This document shows, in pieces, positions 1 through 11,640 of a stretch of DNA of 64,000 nt. Position numbers and translations under genes: made by a program. The DNA comes from Gordius sp. MW1. Taxonomy: Eukaryota > Nematomorpha > Gordioida > Gordea > Gordiidae. Numbering within the stretch: position 1 is the stretch's first letter; every line of letters starts with the position of its first letter. The DNA lies in assembly GCA_964036665.1 (NCBI GenBank), contig OZ038527.1:22601901-22665900 (forward strand), read 5' to 3'. The notes beneath the pieces were generated by a model. It had not been told where the DNA came from. It saw nothing but the letters and a program-made list of their open reading frames with translations, and ran no database searches.

Positions 1-39
1 GCTCAAATTCCATTATTATTTTTGTGCCCGACTGATTAC

Positions 40-320
40 CTTTATTAATGAATTTCTTTGGGCAACTTATCTAGGTTGTTGCTATATATCGGATAATTGC
101 AAAACTGGCTATAATTCCCTGCGAATTAATACTAACCGTTGTTTACAGCTATTTGTCTGACCCGTCCAGAGGCCACAATTCTGGTTAATTCCGATTTATA
201 TTTGCTGCTTTGTGAATTTCTTTTGGCAATTTGTCTAAGTTGTTAATGTTAATAATGGATGAATGCAAAACTGGCTAAATAATTCCCTGCAAATTATTGC
301 TGGCCGTTGCTAGCTTCTAC
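40..320. repeat. Tandem duplication, about 166-bp unit, two copies
   Basis: A segment starting near 49 (GAATTTCTTTGGGCAAC, later CAAAACTGGCT, then CCGTTG) recurs about 166 bp downstream near 216 with scattered substitutions. The window starts inside the array, so more copies may lie to the left. No coding potential is visible. Confidence 0.7.
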
Positions 321-599
321 TTTATCTGATTCCGGCCAAATGCCAAAATTTATATACTCATCATCATTAACAAATTCAAAAACAAATTCTAAAATTTATT
401 TCTTCAAGTTACTTTTATCACTGTTTTTTCATTTTATATCAATAACCTAATTATTTAAAATGGTGGAAAAGGGAAGAAACCAAGTAACTTTATTAAAAAC
501 ATTGAAACCTTAAATAAGGGTTTTGAAAGTTTATTTGGCTTATAAGGTTTTATATATCCTGAAGTGTCACTTGTACTAGGTCGTCTTAAAAGATAGAAC

Positions 600-985
600 T
601 CGAGTGACCGCGAATTACCAAATAATTATTTTTACAACATCTTTATTAACATTTTGAACACATACATATTGTTTACCAAAAAATTAAAAAAAAAGATAAA
701 AAAATTTACGGGCCCGGACGGTATTTATATAGCCGGGCCCGGGCTTATAAATTAATATTTTCACGGGTTCGGCCCGCTAAATTTATACAAAGCCCGAGCC
801 CAGCCCGAGCCCGTAATTTTTTTTTAATTTTTTTTTATTTTTTTTTATCGATATGGTAAACAATATGGATGTGTTAAAAATGTAAATAAAGATGTTGTAA
901 AAATACTTAATTGGCAATTGGGCCGGGCTGGGCTTTTAAATTTATATTACGGGCGGGCCGACTGACCTAAACAAGCCTGTTGCAG
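600..985. mobile_element. hAT-like non-autonomous remnant with GC-rich inverted arms
   Basis: Positions 627-677 and 855-904 are inverted copies of each other. They flank a GC-rich core full of GGCCCGGGC and GCCCGAGCCC runs, which contrasts sharply with the AT-rich surroundings. The right edge reads ACCTAAACAAGCCTG, the reverse complement of a CAGGC-type hAT terminus. I could not find the matching left end or a target duplication, so this is a partial element. A weaker relative lies near 42005-42130. Confidence 0.5.
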
Positions 986-3900
986 GTCTTTAGTAACAAA
1001 TATGTTTTATAAATAAGCATTTTAAAGTTTCTGGCCAAACGGTAAGAGATATCCCTAACATTTAAAATTCTAACATGCTATTATAATTGACCCAAACCTC
1101 TATATAATATGTGCTTGTTGAATATCTATTTCAAAATAAAAGAAGCCTTTTGAGTTTTTTGATACACAATATGTAAATCCTATTTATATATTGTTACTAT
1201 TTTGTGTTGTTAGGGGACAGAGTTGATGTTATATAATTAAATTAAACTTAAATTCGCACAAACTTATTAAGTTAAAATAAAAAGCTGTTGTCAAATTTTT
1301 AGATCTTTTATGTAACGGTAAGGTTATATTAAAAGATTCATTTAAAACTGCAGAAAAAGAAAAAATTTCGCTTTATTAATAGATAAATTTAATGATAATA
1401 TCAATAGATTAAAATAATAAATTCAATTAAAACTTTATATTTCTACATATATAAAACGCTAAAATTTTGCTTAATATTTAGATTTGAAAGAATTTGTGAA
1501 ATCAGCCAGTAAATGGGATTATTAATTTATTACGTTAATATATGTATTTAAAATGCTTTAAATGAAAATTTAAATGTTTGATTAGGTAGAACCAATCAGA
1601 ATAACTTTAAAGCTGGTAAATTAAATTTCGGAATTGAATTTAAAAAACAATATTAAAAAAGGATGACTAAATTTTACTTTTAATTTTTTATAGTATTAGG
1701 TGAGTTAACGATACCTAATAAATTATATTTCTTGATAATTAAATAATTTTACCATTATAGAAGCCATCAATAATACATTTGTCCAGCGTAAGTTTTTAAT
1801 GTAAAAACTTGAAATTTTAAGCTGTAAATGTTATTTTTGCATAATAAAACTTCTGAACACATAAAACTTTAACTTTTAATTTAAGTTTAAATATGTATTT
1901 TGAATCATAGAGTTTTATCATGCAGCAAAAACTGCAATAAACAAAAATGACTAAAAACCGTGATTTTGATTTTTTAAATTTCCATTTAATACTTACAGTA
2001 ATTTTGTTCTAATTTAAGGGGGGGGGGGGGGTTACTCCTATTTGCCTCCAATTGGCAATGCCCAAGGATTTAATGATCTGTCTGGTTGATACGAAAATAG
2101 CCAATAGATCTTTTTTTATCAAAGGAAAAAACTATAAAATTTATTTATATAAATACTTACTTACTTACTTACTTAATATTTTTAATGCAGATTTAAATGA
2201 CACTGGTGAGTTATGGGGCAATAATAAAATCAACACATCAAAATCTTGAAATGACCTCATAAATTTATAAGGATTCAAAATGGTCAATCATCTACTCTCA
2301 ATGAAAAACATATGCGAAATTTTTTATTGAAGTTACTAAAAATTAATTAAAATTACAAATTTTTTTATATTTCTAGGTGTACCAACCTTAAATTCAAACA
2401 CCTCTAGAAGTAAAACAAATTTAATCTATTGCATATGCCTTATCTCGTTGTTTAGTTACTTTAGATAAAATGGGGCTAGCTATGAATGGTAAACTAAGGT
2501 CACATTTAAATATAATTAAATATTTTAATATTAATAGCTGATACTTTCAATGGTAAAAATGTGATTTCATTTAAGAAATATAGTAATAAATGTTATTAAT
2601 TTTTATGAACAGAATAATTTTGTCTTTTAATTTAGCAACAATTTAAAAACTCGCCTATTTAAGTAAGCTTCTAGATGTTTCAAGCAACAAATCGCACGTT
2701 TTTTTACACTAACTATGACAAACTTATATTAAATTTAGAGCTTTTAAATTTCTCTACAGGTTGCAAATTATTTGCCAATAAAATATAAAAATCCAAATCA
2801 TTATTTTAATTAAAGAATAAATAAATAATAATTGCCTAGAAATATATTAATAAGCCTTTCTTTCCAAATTGTATTGAACAAAGTAATTTTAACATTTTCT
2901 TCAAATAGATACCATCTACAGCTATGGTTGGTTGTTTGGTTTAATTCATAAATTGCCTTTTTAAATAAAAAAACTTATTTTTAATTCTATACAAATTATT
3001 CCAGAGAGTTATGCAACGATAAATTTAGATATCTCAAATACCAGGGTATTAAAAGATTTTAATTATAGAATCTCAACTATAAATTTTAATTTGTAATAGA
3101 AAATAGGAAATATTTTTAAGTGCTGTTATTAGACATAAGAAAAAACTTGACTAAACATTACATCTATGTTAACTTTCTTTAATTTTATAATTGTTTAAAC
3201 TACCATGAAAAGTTTAGTCTTAAATCGCTCTTAAAAACCATATCGTTAATCAAACTTAGGTTTATTATTAATTACTACTAAAACAAAAATATTATTTAGT
3301 TGTGATTAAAGTATTACATTTATAAAATGCATAATTAATTTAAATTTAAGTATAATTAAAATGGATTAACATTGTCTCATATTAAGCCTAGTCCTTGATG
3401 ATATTTTATATCAAATTATTTAGAAGCAAATAAAACGATGCGATAAAATTCCTTTCTTAAGTTTATTTAACATATTATATATATCGCTAGTATAAATATA
3501 ATTTTACTATAATTTAGATAAAACATTTGATGACTTTAATACCAGTAATATAGCTCGATAATTTGTCTAAAAGACATTCATAGATACTATAATTGCTTTA
3601 TTGAGTTATTTAATATATTTAATTAACATAAATAGCACTTGAAAAGATGGGTAATTTAATCGAAAGTTTCTATATAGTAAGTTCAACGCCACTAATTTTT
3701 ATAATTTAAAAAAAAATAAATTTGCTAATATCGACTAAACAAAACCCAGGTCCTTTTACAGCACTAATATGTTTGTTTTAAATCTACCTAAATGACGACA
3801 AAAACATATAAATGATATTTAACCATGTGATAAAAGCAACAATAAACAATATCATCAATCTATCAATATATACATATTGAGTATTAGAAACATATTTGTT

Positions 3901-4090
3901 CAAAACTATATAGCCAACACAACAGAAGATGAATAGATAAGATTTCGTAAGTTTTATTATTATCCTTGAATTCCTAACTTAATTTTAAGAACACCAAGCT
4001 GAAGAGTTTTTCGCAAGTAAATTGTTTGCTTTAGGCGTTGTAATTATATTACAAAGACAGTACATATGCGATGAATAATATGTGTAAGAT
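986..4090. other. AT-rich intergenic DNA, no gene seen
   Basis: No conserved protein or RNA is recognisable on either strand. Small landmarks are a poly-G run near 2019-2031, an (ACTT)n tract near 2155-2175, and the AAACAAAACCCAGG end of a TIR element at 3737-3765 (family seen complete at 40445-40610). The 65-codon open frame at 2052 runs through the ACTT tract and is judged fortuitous. Confidence 0.6.
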
Positions 4091-4559
4091 AATATTCAAA
4101 CTGCTTATTATTTTTTCCCCTGTGTTTATTAAACCCTTAGACTATAGACTGCTCATGGCATATGTTAAATATGGGTAATTGTGTGTCTAATTTTCCTCCA
4201 TTTTGAAGAGTGTATTTGGTGTAATTTAACCTGTAATTTTGCCCTATAACAGTCAATTTACCTTCCTCACTAGTTTATAAATTAGAAAAACGTCAATAAA
4301 TTAATATTATACAAAATATTGATGGCACTATAATCTATATTATTAAACAAACTTTAATCGCAGTTTTTACATTTTTAATTTTTATGTATTTTTTAAATGA
4401 CATTTATTTTAAAATGCTGTTTTTAATATCTACCCACTTTAATATTTTTTTATTTATTTTTTTAAAATTATTTAATTTGCGAAAATTACTAATTTCTATA
4501 TGCTCACAACGTTACAATCCTCGTTTTAAAATGGTGGAAAAAAGGGTACACATTTTGTG

Positions 4560-5115
4560 CGTTGATGAGCAGTCTATCTAGTCTATGATTAAACCATAGA
4601 CTAATAACAGAATAGACTCGTTAAAACAGCTGTATTTTGCCTTAAAATTTCGTATCGGTGCATTCGACCAAAGTTTAACTGACCAGATATCTATAAATGT
4701 CTACGAATGTCTATAAATATTTAACGAAAATGCTCTTTGAGAGGGGTTTACAGAGACGAAAACGTTAGGGTAAGTGTTTTAGGTTAGGGTTTGGGTTAGG
4801 ATTAGATGCACACATTTTAATCGACAAATGCATTTTCGTAGACATTTATTTGTTATTTGCTCTTTGGTCAATTGCAACTGAATCTAAAATTTATAAAGAA
4901 AAGTATGCCACATTTTGGGTGAAGTCTTTTCCATATGCGTACTTATGCGATGAAAATCGCCAAAAGCTTTTCTTTCCATATACTTGAACTAAGTTTTCCA
5001 GGAATAGCCTTAAGTTTGCCCCAATATACCTCAAACACGGCGGGCTTACCCCTGACCAAATAAAATCAGATGTTTACAAGTCTATTCTATTAGTCTGTGG
5101 TTTAAACATAGCTTA
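4560..5115. repeat. Inverted-repeat element split by a later insertion
   Basis: The stretch 4575-4625 (around ATTAAACCATAGACTAAT) and its inverse 5080-5115 (around TTAGTCTGTGGTTTAAAC) form diverged arms. The 234-bp element at 4651-4884 sits between them with its own target duplication, so it inserted later. Termini of the outer element are not defined. Confidence 0.45.
4651..4884. mobile_element. 234-bp MITE with 8-bp target duplication (copy 1)
   Basis: The element runs from CGTATCGGTGCATTCGACC to GCAACTGAATC; the ends are imperfect inverted repeats of about 20 bp. It is flanked by the 8-bp direct repeat TAAAATTT (4643-4650 and 4885-4892), as expected for hAT-type transposition. A second copy with independent flanks is at 48042-48274. 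The interior carries degenerate TTAGGG-like repeats but no open frame. Confidence 0.85.
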
Positions 5116-5512
5116 TGTTTTGTGATCATGTATTTTAACGTTTCACATTGAATCTAGCTCATTAATTATAAAAAACTAATTATTTTGCATGGCTTTATTA
5201 AAATCTTTACTAATATTATCTTTATGATATAAATACACCATCGATCCTTACTCTGTATAGTTTATACTCTACAAGACCTGTGTCCATGTATGCATAATGT
5301 TTTAATCTCAAATTATTTGATAATAATAAAAAATTATTTTATTTATATATTAAATTTGGCACCACCTTTATTTAACAACTTAGATTGTCCAATTATATTA
5401 ACAAGTTTAGAGTGCTTTAAATTGTTTATATTAATATATATAAATATTATTTTTAAGTTTCGTTTATTTATATTACTATGATTATATATATTAGCAAGAT
5501 TTTATGTGGTTG

Positions 5513-5660
5513 CATGGGCCGAACCAGATTTGGAATTAGAGGGGGGCAATAATCATGCTATTTTGAAATTTTAGCCATAAATTTATAAAACTTTAAAGGA
5601 TTTTGGATTCAAAGGGGGGGGGGCAACCGCCCTCCCTGCCACCTCCTGGCTACGCTCATA
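5513..5660. mobile_element. G-rich GCGTAGCC-family TIR element, 148 bp
   Basis: Starts CATGGGCCGAACCAG and ends CTGGCTACGCTCATA. Flanked by perfect 8-bp repeats TGTGGTTG (5505-5512 and 5661-5668). The interior has a GGGGGGC run near each side and the shared phrase TTTTAGCCATAAATTT also seen in the copy at 59701. A non-autonomous element with hAT-size target duplication. Confidence 0.85.
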
Positions 5661-5669
5661 TGTGGTTGA

Positions 5670-6370
5670 AAATCACGCTAAGTTATGCCAAGATTTAATT
5701 AGCTTTACTAATAAGATTTAACGGGTTAATAATTTTTTGTAAAACTGAGTTATGGGATTAGTACTTATGGTATATTTGCTTCTTATAGATTAATGTGCAA
5801 CCATCAACCTAAGACATAAATGAGCCATAAAATTTTTTTTAAATAGTGTATAAATTATCTAGTTGATCTACAAAATTTCCATAAAGCTTGGTGGAAAAGT
5901 TTGTTCAAATAATATAGCTCTATCATCTTTAAATACTTATTTAATCCAGACTATAATATAACAATTCTTAATTTAATTATAATTTAGATTCCTGCACAAG
6001 TAATGATTAGGATTCTAAGGGATTACCTAAAATAATTCCGTCTGTAAACTATTCATAATTAAACATGTTTCAAATAGATACCCTTGATACCTACACAGGA
6101 TTGGGTATAAGTCGTTATTTATATACATAAATTTGTATTTATACAGACGTTAAATATACTGTTATTAAGTCCATCTTGATAATGTAGAATTTACTACTTG
6201 CTATGCAATTTATGGGTCAAAACTATCACCGTATTTTATTAATAACAGCTAACCAGTTATTACGTATGAAGGAAGCAAAGCTTTACCATTGATATAGACT
6301 CTGTATTGAATTTCAAAATGTTTTACTTTATTGAAATCTTCAAATTCAACGCATTCAAAATTTAAAATTT
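5670..6370. other. AT-rich DNA, nothing recognised
   Basis: No coding, RNA or TIR signal was found. The phrase TTGCTATGCAATTTATGGG at about 6199 matches the recurrent junction sequence of the 50-58.9 kb repeat domain, so a small fragment of that family may be present. Confidence 0.5.
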
Positions 6371-6379
6371 TCTTTATAA

Positions 6380-6600
6380 TATTTAATGCTCTTATTTTTT
6401 GCTGCTAGATTTTAAAATCTTTTTAAAAAAAATAAATCGAAGGACCTATATACCCTCGACTCTTGTATTATGCCTTATTAGTTTTTTAAAATTGATAGCT
6501 ACGAAAAATCTGCTAGGCACTTCATCCCGATTCGAACCCGTCCGTCCTATTCATGCAGTTTAAACCCAGCGCCTACCAACCCAATATAAATTTCTAATTC
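6380..6600 (-). mobile_element. tRNA-derived SINE-like element
   Basis: On the minus strand the region reads TTGGGTTGGTAGGCGC (A-box/D-arm like), then GACGGACGGGTTCGAATC (a canonical B box, GGTTCGAATC), followed by an AT-rich tail. The spacing suits a tRNA-derived pol III head, but no cloverleaf with a paired acceptor stem is obvious, so I do not call a tRNA gene. It abuts the end of the Gypsy relic. Confidence 0.45.
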
Positions 6601-6719
6601 AAGAATTATTTATTCGAAAACTTTATAATATTAATTAATGGGATGGATATGTTAGAATATATCGATTGAAAATAAAACGATAATAATAATAGTAGAACAA
6701 GAAGAACAATGACAATACA

Positions 6720-7292
6720 TTACAATAGCACCCCATACGATTAATATTGATCGTCGTACCTTTTTGGGGGTTGTCTTATTCGTTGAGGTCTCGACACATT
6801 GCCTTGTATAACCCCCCAATCAGTTCCTTCTCTATTGATTCCTTTAGGTTGTCCTTGGCTTTAGTTAATAAAAAATATGTTTACATTTAAACCGTCCTTC
6901 GGCCCATACATCGTAAGACCAATCATTTTTCTTACGTTCAATAAATCCTTCGTGACAACCCTTTTCTTTTTCATTTTTTACCCAAACTTTATCCCCTTCC
7001 TGAAAATTGCGATCGAAAACCTTCCTATCATGATAGTACTTTTGTTTCCAAACATAATCGATAGTTGTCTTCTTGGTAGAACGTCGTAGTTGGTCAAAAG
7101 AAGACCGGATTCTTCTTTTAAACATCAATTCACACGGGGCCACACTTGTAGTATTGTGAGGGGTAAATCTGTAAGCCATAAGCACCTGAGTCAATGTTTT
7201 ATCATCGTCTTGATTCTACTGGTTGCGTAAAACCGTGATTTTAGTGTCTGGATAAATCTTTCACACATTAGATTTTGGATGGAATGTGGAAT
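6720..7292 (-). pseudogene. Gypsy-type integrase C-terminal region (left arm)
   Basis: The minus strand encodes the end of an integrase core followed by the basic C-terminal module. Recognisable phrases are LMAYRFTPHNTTSVAPCELM, KYYHDRKVFDRNFQEGD and KVWVKN, typical of Ty3/Gypsy integrases. A matching plus-strand copy lies at 13409-13852. The frame is broken upstream by the insertion at 7293, and no LTR is identifiable. Confidence 0.8.
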
Positions 7293-8683
7293 TAGTAATG
7301 ATCTAAACCTAGGTTGGGTTTTCCCGAGGTCAAACCCGAGGTGGGTTTTGGGTTAAGGTTGGAAAAAGACCTTTAAGGTATTTTAGATTGTCCAACCCAA
7401 ACCTTGGGTGGAACCCCCAAAACAATGTAAAAACCTTAAGGTCTTTTATACACCCAAACCTTAACCCGGGGTTGGGGTTATGTTGACCTGAGGATAATGT
7501 TTTGTAATATAGGGGTTAAATAAGAATTATTTTCTATATTTTATAACTTTAGCGCCTCCAAAGGACTATGTGCTATAGCTTTAGCGCCTATCAAACGCTA
7601 TTTCACCATCACACCCAATCCAGCCTCACACAACCTCTTGCACAATATGTTACGCTATGCAATTATAAATTTTTCAACTACTAGAGGGCGCTTATATAAA
7701 AATTCCATTATTTTTAAATAATTAATCTAGCGGCTTATATTACTATTAAATAGAATATATAATAATATAAAAACATTTTCTTTTAATTTAATTAATATAT
7801 TTAAAAAAAATTAATTTCGTCCAAAACATAAATATATTAAATAGAAAATAACATATTCTAATTTCACCCCTATATTACAAATCATTATCCCCAGGTCAAC
7901 GTAACCCAAACCCCGGTGTAGGGTGTCAGCAGCCTGCGTGGTAACAACACCCCTTTTGATTGGGTAAAGGGATGATTAATGGCTTTTTCACACTTTCTCC
8001 TTCCAATGGGATAAGGTAGAGGCGTGATTGATGAGATTTTTTGAGAGAATTTTTGCTCGTGTTAACACCCAGCGTTCATCGGGTTACTACTGAGACATTG
8101 TTCATAAGTGGCAATAAATCCTCCCTTATACTAAACTTTAACTACCCAAAAAGCACATTAGTAATTTTTTGCATACTAGAATTTGTATTGTTCTCTTTAT
8201 AACTTATAATAATTTGTCTGTTTTTACAAATATTTATTTATTTTTATAGGGGGGGGGGGGGAATCACCCTAAGTTAGATCCCAGATTTGTAGAAATTCAT
8301 AAATATATATGTAATATTTTATTATATATAACAGCAATAAAATCAAATAAGTAAATAATTTGTCTATATTTAATTATATAAAAATTTATAAAACCCTACA
8401 ATTTTAAAAATTTGATATCATAACCAAAATGCTAGTCTAAATTTAATTTAAAACAATAAACATAACGCCTAAAAATAGCAAAAATTGACCAGTGATTGAT
8501 CGACAGCTCATATTTAACACGGCTGGCCTCTGTTATACTACACCGGGTTAAGGTGTGGGTGTATAAAAGAGCTTAAGGTTTTTAAGGTTGTTTTTGGGGT
8601 TCCACCCAAGGTTTGGGTTGGGGAATCAAAAAGACCTTAAAGGTCTTTTCCAAACTTTACCAACCTAGGTTTTGATCATCACG
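7293..8683. mobile_element. Foldback hAT-like element (TAGTRATGATC family), itself interrupted
   Basis: The left end TAGTAATGATCTAAACC and the right end GGTTTTGATCATCAC are inverted repeats that continue as arms of about 200 bp built of AACCT/AGGTT words. It interrupts the Gypsy integrase: flanking text (GGATGGAATGTGG and GTGGATCATATGC) rejoins the sequence seen uninterrupted at 13300-13335. Removing the 626-bp insert at 7917-8542 leaves about 760 bp, close to the 743-bp sister at 25473-26215. The right terminus is slightly eroded. Confidence 0.75.
7917..8542. mobile_element. Short Ginger-like element with CCGG target duplication
   Basis: Starts TGTAGGGTGTCAGCAG and ends CTGTTATACTACA, imperfect inverted termini of the TGT...ACA type, flanked on both sides by CCGG (7913-7916 and 8543-8546). 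The flanks rejoin into the right arm of the host foldback element. A 4-bp target duplication with TGT...ACA ends fits Ginger-class transposons, which use a Gypsy-like integrase. No transposase is present, so it would need one in trans. Confidence 0.65.
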
Positions 8684-9240
8684 TGGATCATATGCTTAAT
8701 ACCATTTTCATTTATATTGAAAATTCCTCTCACAGGAATTGACTAACATTCTCGGTTACTACTTTTGGCAGTTCCAATCGCGCAAACCATTCGCGCAACG
8801 CCTTGATAATTCCGGCCGTTATCTCAGGCCACTTTGAATACCCATTGATTAAAATCAGCCAATATTTGCAGTTTATAGGTCCTGCCAAATCTATATCAAC
8901 ACGATCCATTGTTTCCTCTGTTATAGGCCATTATTAAAAGGAGATTCTATCATATTAAGTCAATTTTGTTGACAACCTTGACATTTTTGGACAAAATTTT
9001 AAATATCTTCGTTGATCTTGGGCCATCAACAATAAAGATTTTGCTACATCAATCATTCTAGGTATTCCCGAGTGTCCGTATGCAATTTTACTAGCAAACC
9101 CAGGTTTAACTTTCCTGTAACTACTAACCAATTTTGCCAATATATTAAATCATTTTCAATCGATAGCTCATCTATCTTCGGTATTGAGCATTGAATAGTT
9201 GCATCATTGACTGCTGAAATTACGACGAACCAAATCAAAG
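8684..9240 (-). pseudogene. Gypsy-type integrase core and zinc-binding region (left arm)
   Basis: Reading the minus strand gives the HHCC region (KLHTDTREYLE shifting into YGHSGIPRMIDVAKSLLL, then FCPKM) followed by MDRVDIDLAGPINCKYW and LREWFARLELPK, the DDE core. Several frameshifts and stops are present. It continues the block at 6720-7292 once the foldback element is removed, and mirrors 12840-13300. Confidence 0.8.
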
Positions 9241-10140
9241 TTCACTGAAGGGTTCATTTAATTCCGTTTATCAGCAAGTGAGCTAACTAAACAACTTACT
9301 CACGCCCAGAACCCGCACCTCGAGAGCGCCCTCAGGCTTGGGAAAACCTCAAACTTGAATTCTCAACTCACTCAACAAGAACCACCCAAAAGGAAGTCGA
9401 AATTTACCACTGATATCACCTTAGCTTCACCTATCTCTGGGAAATCTCCACTTCAATTGGGCATCCTCCGGGAGTTATGAATGGCTCGAGGCCCTGCCAT
9501 ATCAAAACCTAAAGTTAGACTTGTCGGACGTACTTCGAATAGCCTTTGTCTCCCTTCAACTGCGACATCTGTCGCCAACCCGTTCTAGCAAACGGCCATC
9601 ATCTTTTACACTACCAATACAGCAAGGGGCGGCTCATTCCGCAATAAATAATATAGTCGGGAAATTTTGAATCAGCTGGCTTTCCAACACACAGGAACCC
9701 ACAGGCCTAAGCTCCAAGTAAAAGACCCGACGGCTTAACAATCATCCCGTGGGCTCGCGATCTAAATGCTTGTTGGGACTTCACTACGGTTGATACATTC
9801 GCCAAATCTAACACCTCTCCCGACCTCATCTCTACTAATTAGAGAAAGAAAGTGGAAAAATACAAATACCTAAGCAATATCATTTTTGTACCAGAAATGG
9901 CCATGACCCTAGGTGATTTAGATCCCGAGGGCAGCCAACTTTTTAAACAAATGTTAAAATGGATTACCTCCATTACACACGATCCCAATGAATTCTTTTA
10001 CATCAAGCAGAAAATCACTATGGAAATTGAAAAATCCATTACAATCCATGACTCTATGTCGGCTCATTAATCTAATATAATTTAGCATGTATCATACACC
10101 ATTATTTTAAAATAAACCTCTATTAGTTTAAAAAAAATAA
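9241..10140 (+). pseudogene. R2-like retroelement 3' end nested in Gypsy relic (left arm)
   Basis: The plus strand encodes the tail of the same retroelement family as 23567-27177, but diverged. Near 9750-9840 broken frames give a tryptophan/aspartate stretch like WDFTTVDTFAKSN (the endonuclease D motif region). The open frame 9852-10070 then reads EKYKYLSNIIFVPEMAM, LGDLDPEGSQLFKQM and FFYIKQKITMEI, matching the C-terminal FLKQRL-type ending of the family. It ends at AAAAAAAATAATTC, a 3' A tract. It lies between RNase H and integrase of the Gypsy relic and is present in both arms, so it predates the inverted duplication. Confidence 0.65.
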
Positions 10141-10996
10141 TTCAACCTTTGGTCTTTTCTTGTATCATCCACTAACGTTTTCCTGGAAAACTTTAACTCT
10201 TCAATCATGTTTATCTGGATGGTCTTAGTTACTCTCTGCAAAGGTAGGTGATCGAGATAATGTATCTGCGATTCGATTTGTCTTACCAGAAATTATACTC
10301 AATCTTGAAGTCATAGACCATTATTTTATCCATCTTTGTAACAGCAGGTTGCAATTAAGTGTTGTCCATCTCGACCAAAATGTATTGTAAAGGTCGGTGA
10401 TCTGTTTTTAATATAAATGTCCTCCCATAAGTATATTGGTGAAATTATTAACAGAATAAATAATACCCAAAGATTAATTGTCAATAGTGGAATGTGTCTT
10501 TTCTACTTGACTTAATCCTTGATGCATAGGCAATAGACTTTTTATTCCACCCGACTCCACGTGCATTAACACCACCCTTATCCTGTTTCACAAATGTCTG
10601 TATACAGAACCATCGGCTTGTGTAACGAATATGATGGAACAACGCTATTTTCTCTAGATATTAAGTTTTTTAAATTTATCAAAACAATCTTGCTCTCTTT
10701 CCCCCATTTCCAATTAAACTCTTTTTTTTAAAGGTTGTGTTATGAAACACATTGTGGGTGTAACATAGGAATAAATTTGCCTAAATGCGTAAATAGCCCT
10801 AAAATTTAAGTTCGGATTATTTGTGGGTCTTTTACAATTCCTTAAAGCTAAAATTTTTCTTCCGTGGGTTGACTACATTTAGAACTAATTTTGCGACCTA
10901 AATAAACAACACTGTCCTGGAGATATTTTATTGTTCAGCGTTGTGGTAATCCCTACCTCCTCAAATCGTTTCAACGCTTCTATAATATTTGAAATG
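10141..10996 (-). pseudogene. Gypsy RT connection and RNase H region (left arm) plus unique centre
   Basis: The minus strand encodes the RNase H region inverse to 10997-11593, with many frame breaks, running into the RT connection region through the centre (about 10812-10996), where reading gives words like LNNKISPG and VYLGRK. That centre is not duplicated and so marks the axis of the inverted duplication. Confidence 0.7.
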
Positions 10997-11640
10997 ATAT
11001 TTAGAGCTATTAACGTATTTAGGCAAATTTATTCTCATGCTACAATCACAATGTGTCCCATAACACAACCATTAAAAAAAGAGTCTAAATGCAAATGGGG
11101 GAAAGAGGAAGAAAATTGTTTTGATAAATTAAAAAACTTTATATCTAGAGAAAATAGCGTTGTTCCATATTCGTTACACAAGCCGATAGTTCTGTTTACA
11201 GACGCTTGTGAAACAGGATTGGGGGTGGTGTTAATGCACGTGGAGTTGGATGGACAACAAAGGCCTATTGCCTATGCATCAAGGGTTTTGAGTCAAGCAG
11301 AAAAGGTATATTCCACTAGAGAAAAGTAAGCTTTGGGTATCTATGCTGTTAATAAATTTCACCAATATATTTATGGGAGGACATTCATATTAAAAACAGA
11401 TCACCGACCGTTACAATACATTTTAGTCGAGATGGACGACACTATAATTGCAACATGCTGTTACAAAGATGGATTACTAAAACAATGGCCTATGACTTCA
11501 AGATTAAGCATATTTCTGGTAAGACAAATCGAATCGCAGATACATTATCTCGATTACCTACCTTTGCAGAGATTAATGAAGATATCCATATAAACATAAT
11601 AAAAGATTGGTTATCCAGAAAAAGATGAAAGACCGAAGGT
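10997..11640 (+). pseudogene. Gypsy RNase H domain (right arm)
   Basis: The plus-strand frame 10931-11593 reads FDKLKNFISRENSVVPYSL, LFTDACETGLGVVLMHVELD (the RNase H start with catalytic D in TDA), then PIAYASRVLSQAEKVYSTRE. After a stop at 11327-11329 it continues ALGIYAVNKFHQYIYGRTF and LKTDHRPLQYIL. This is the canonical Ty3/Gypsy RNase H. The reverse transcriptase catalytic block itself is missing. The stop and later frame breaks make it non-functional. Confidence 0.85.
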
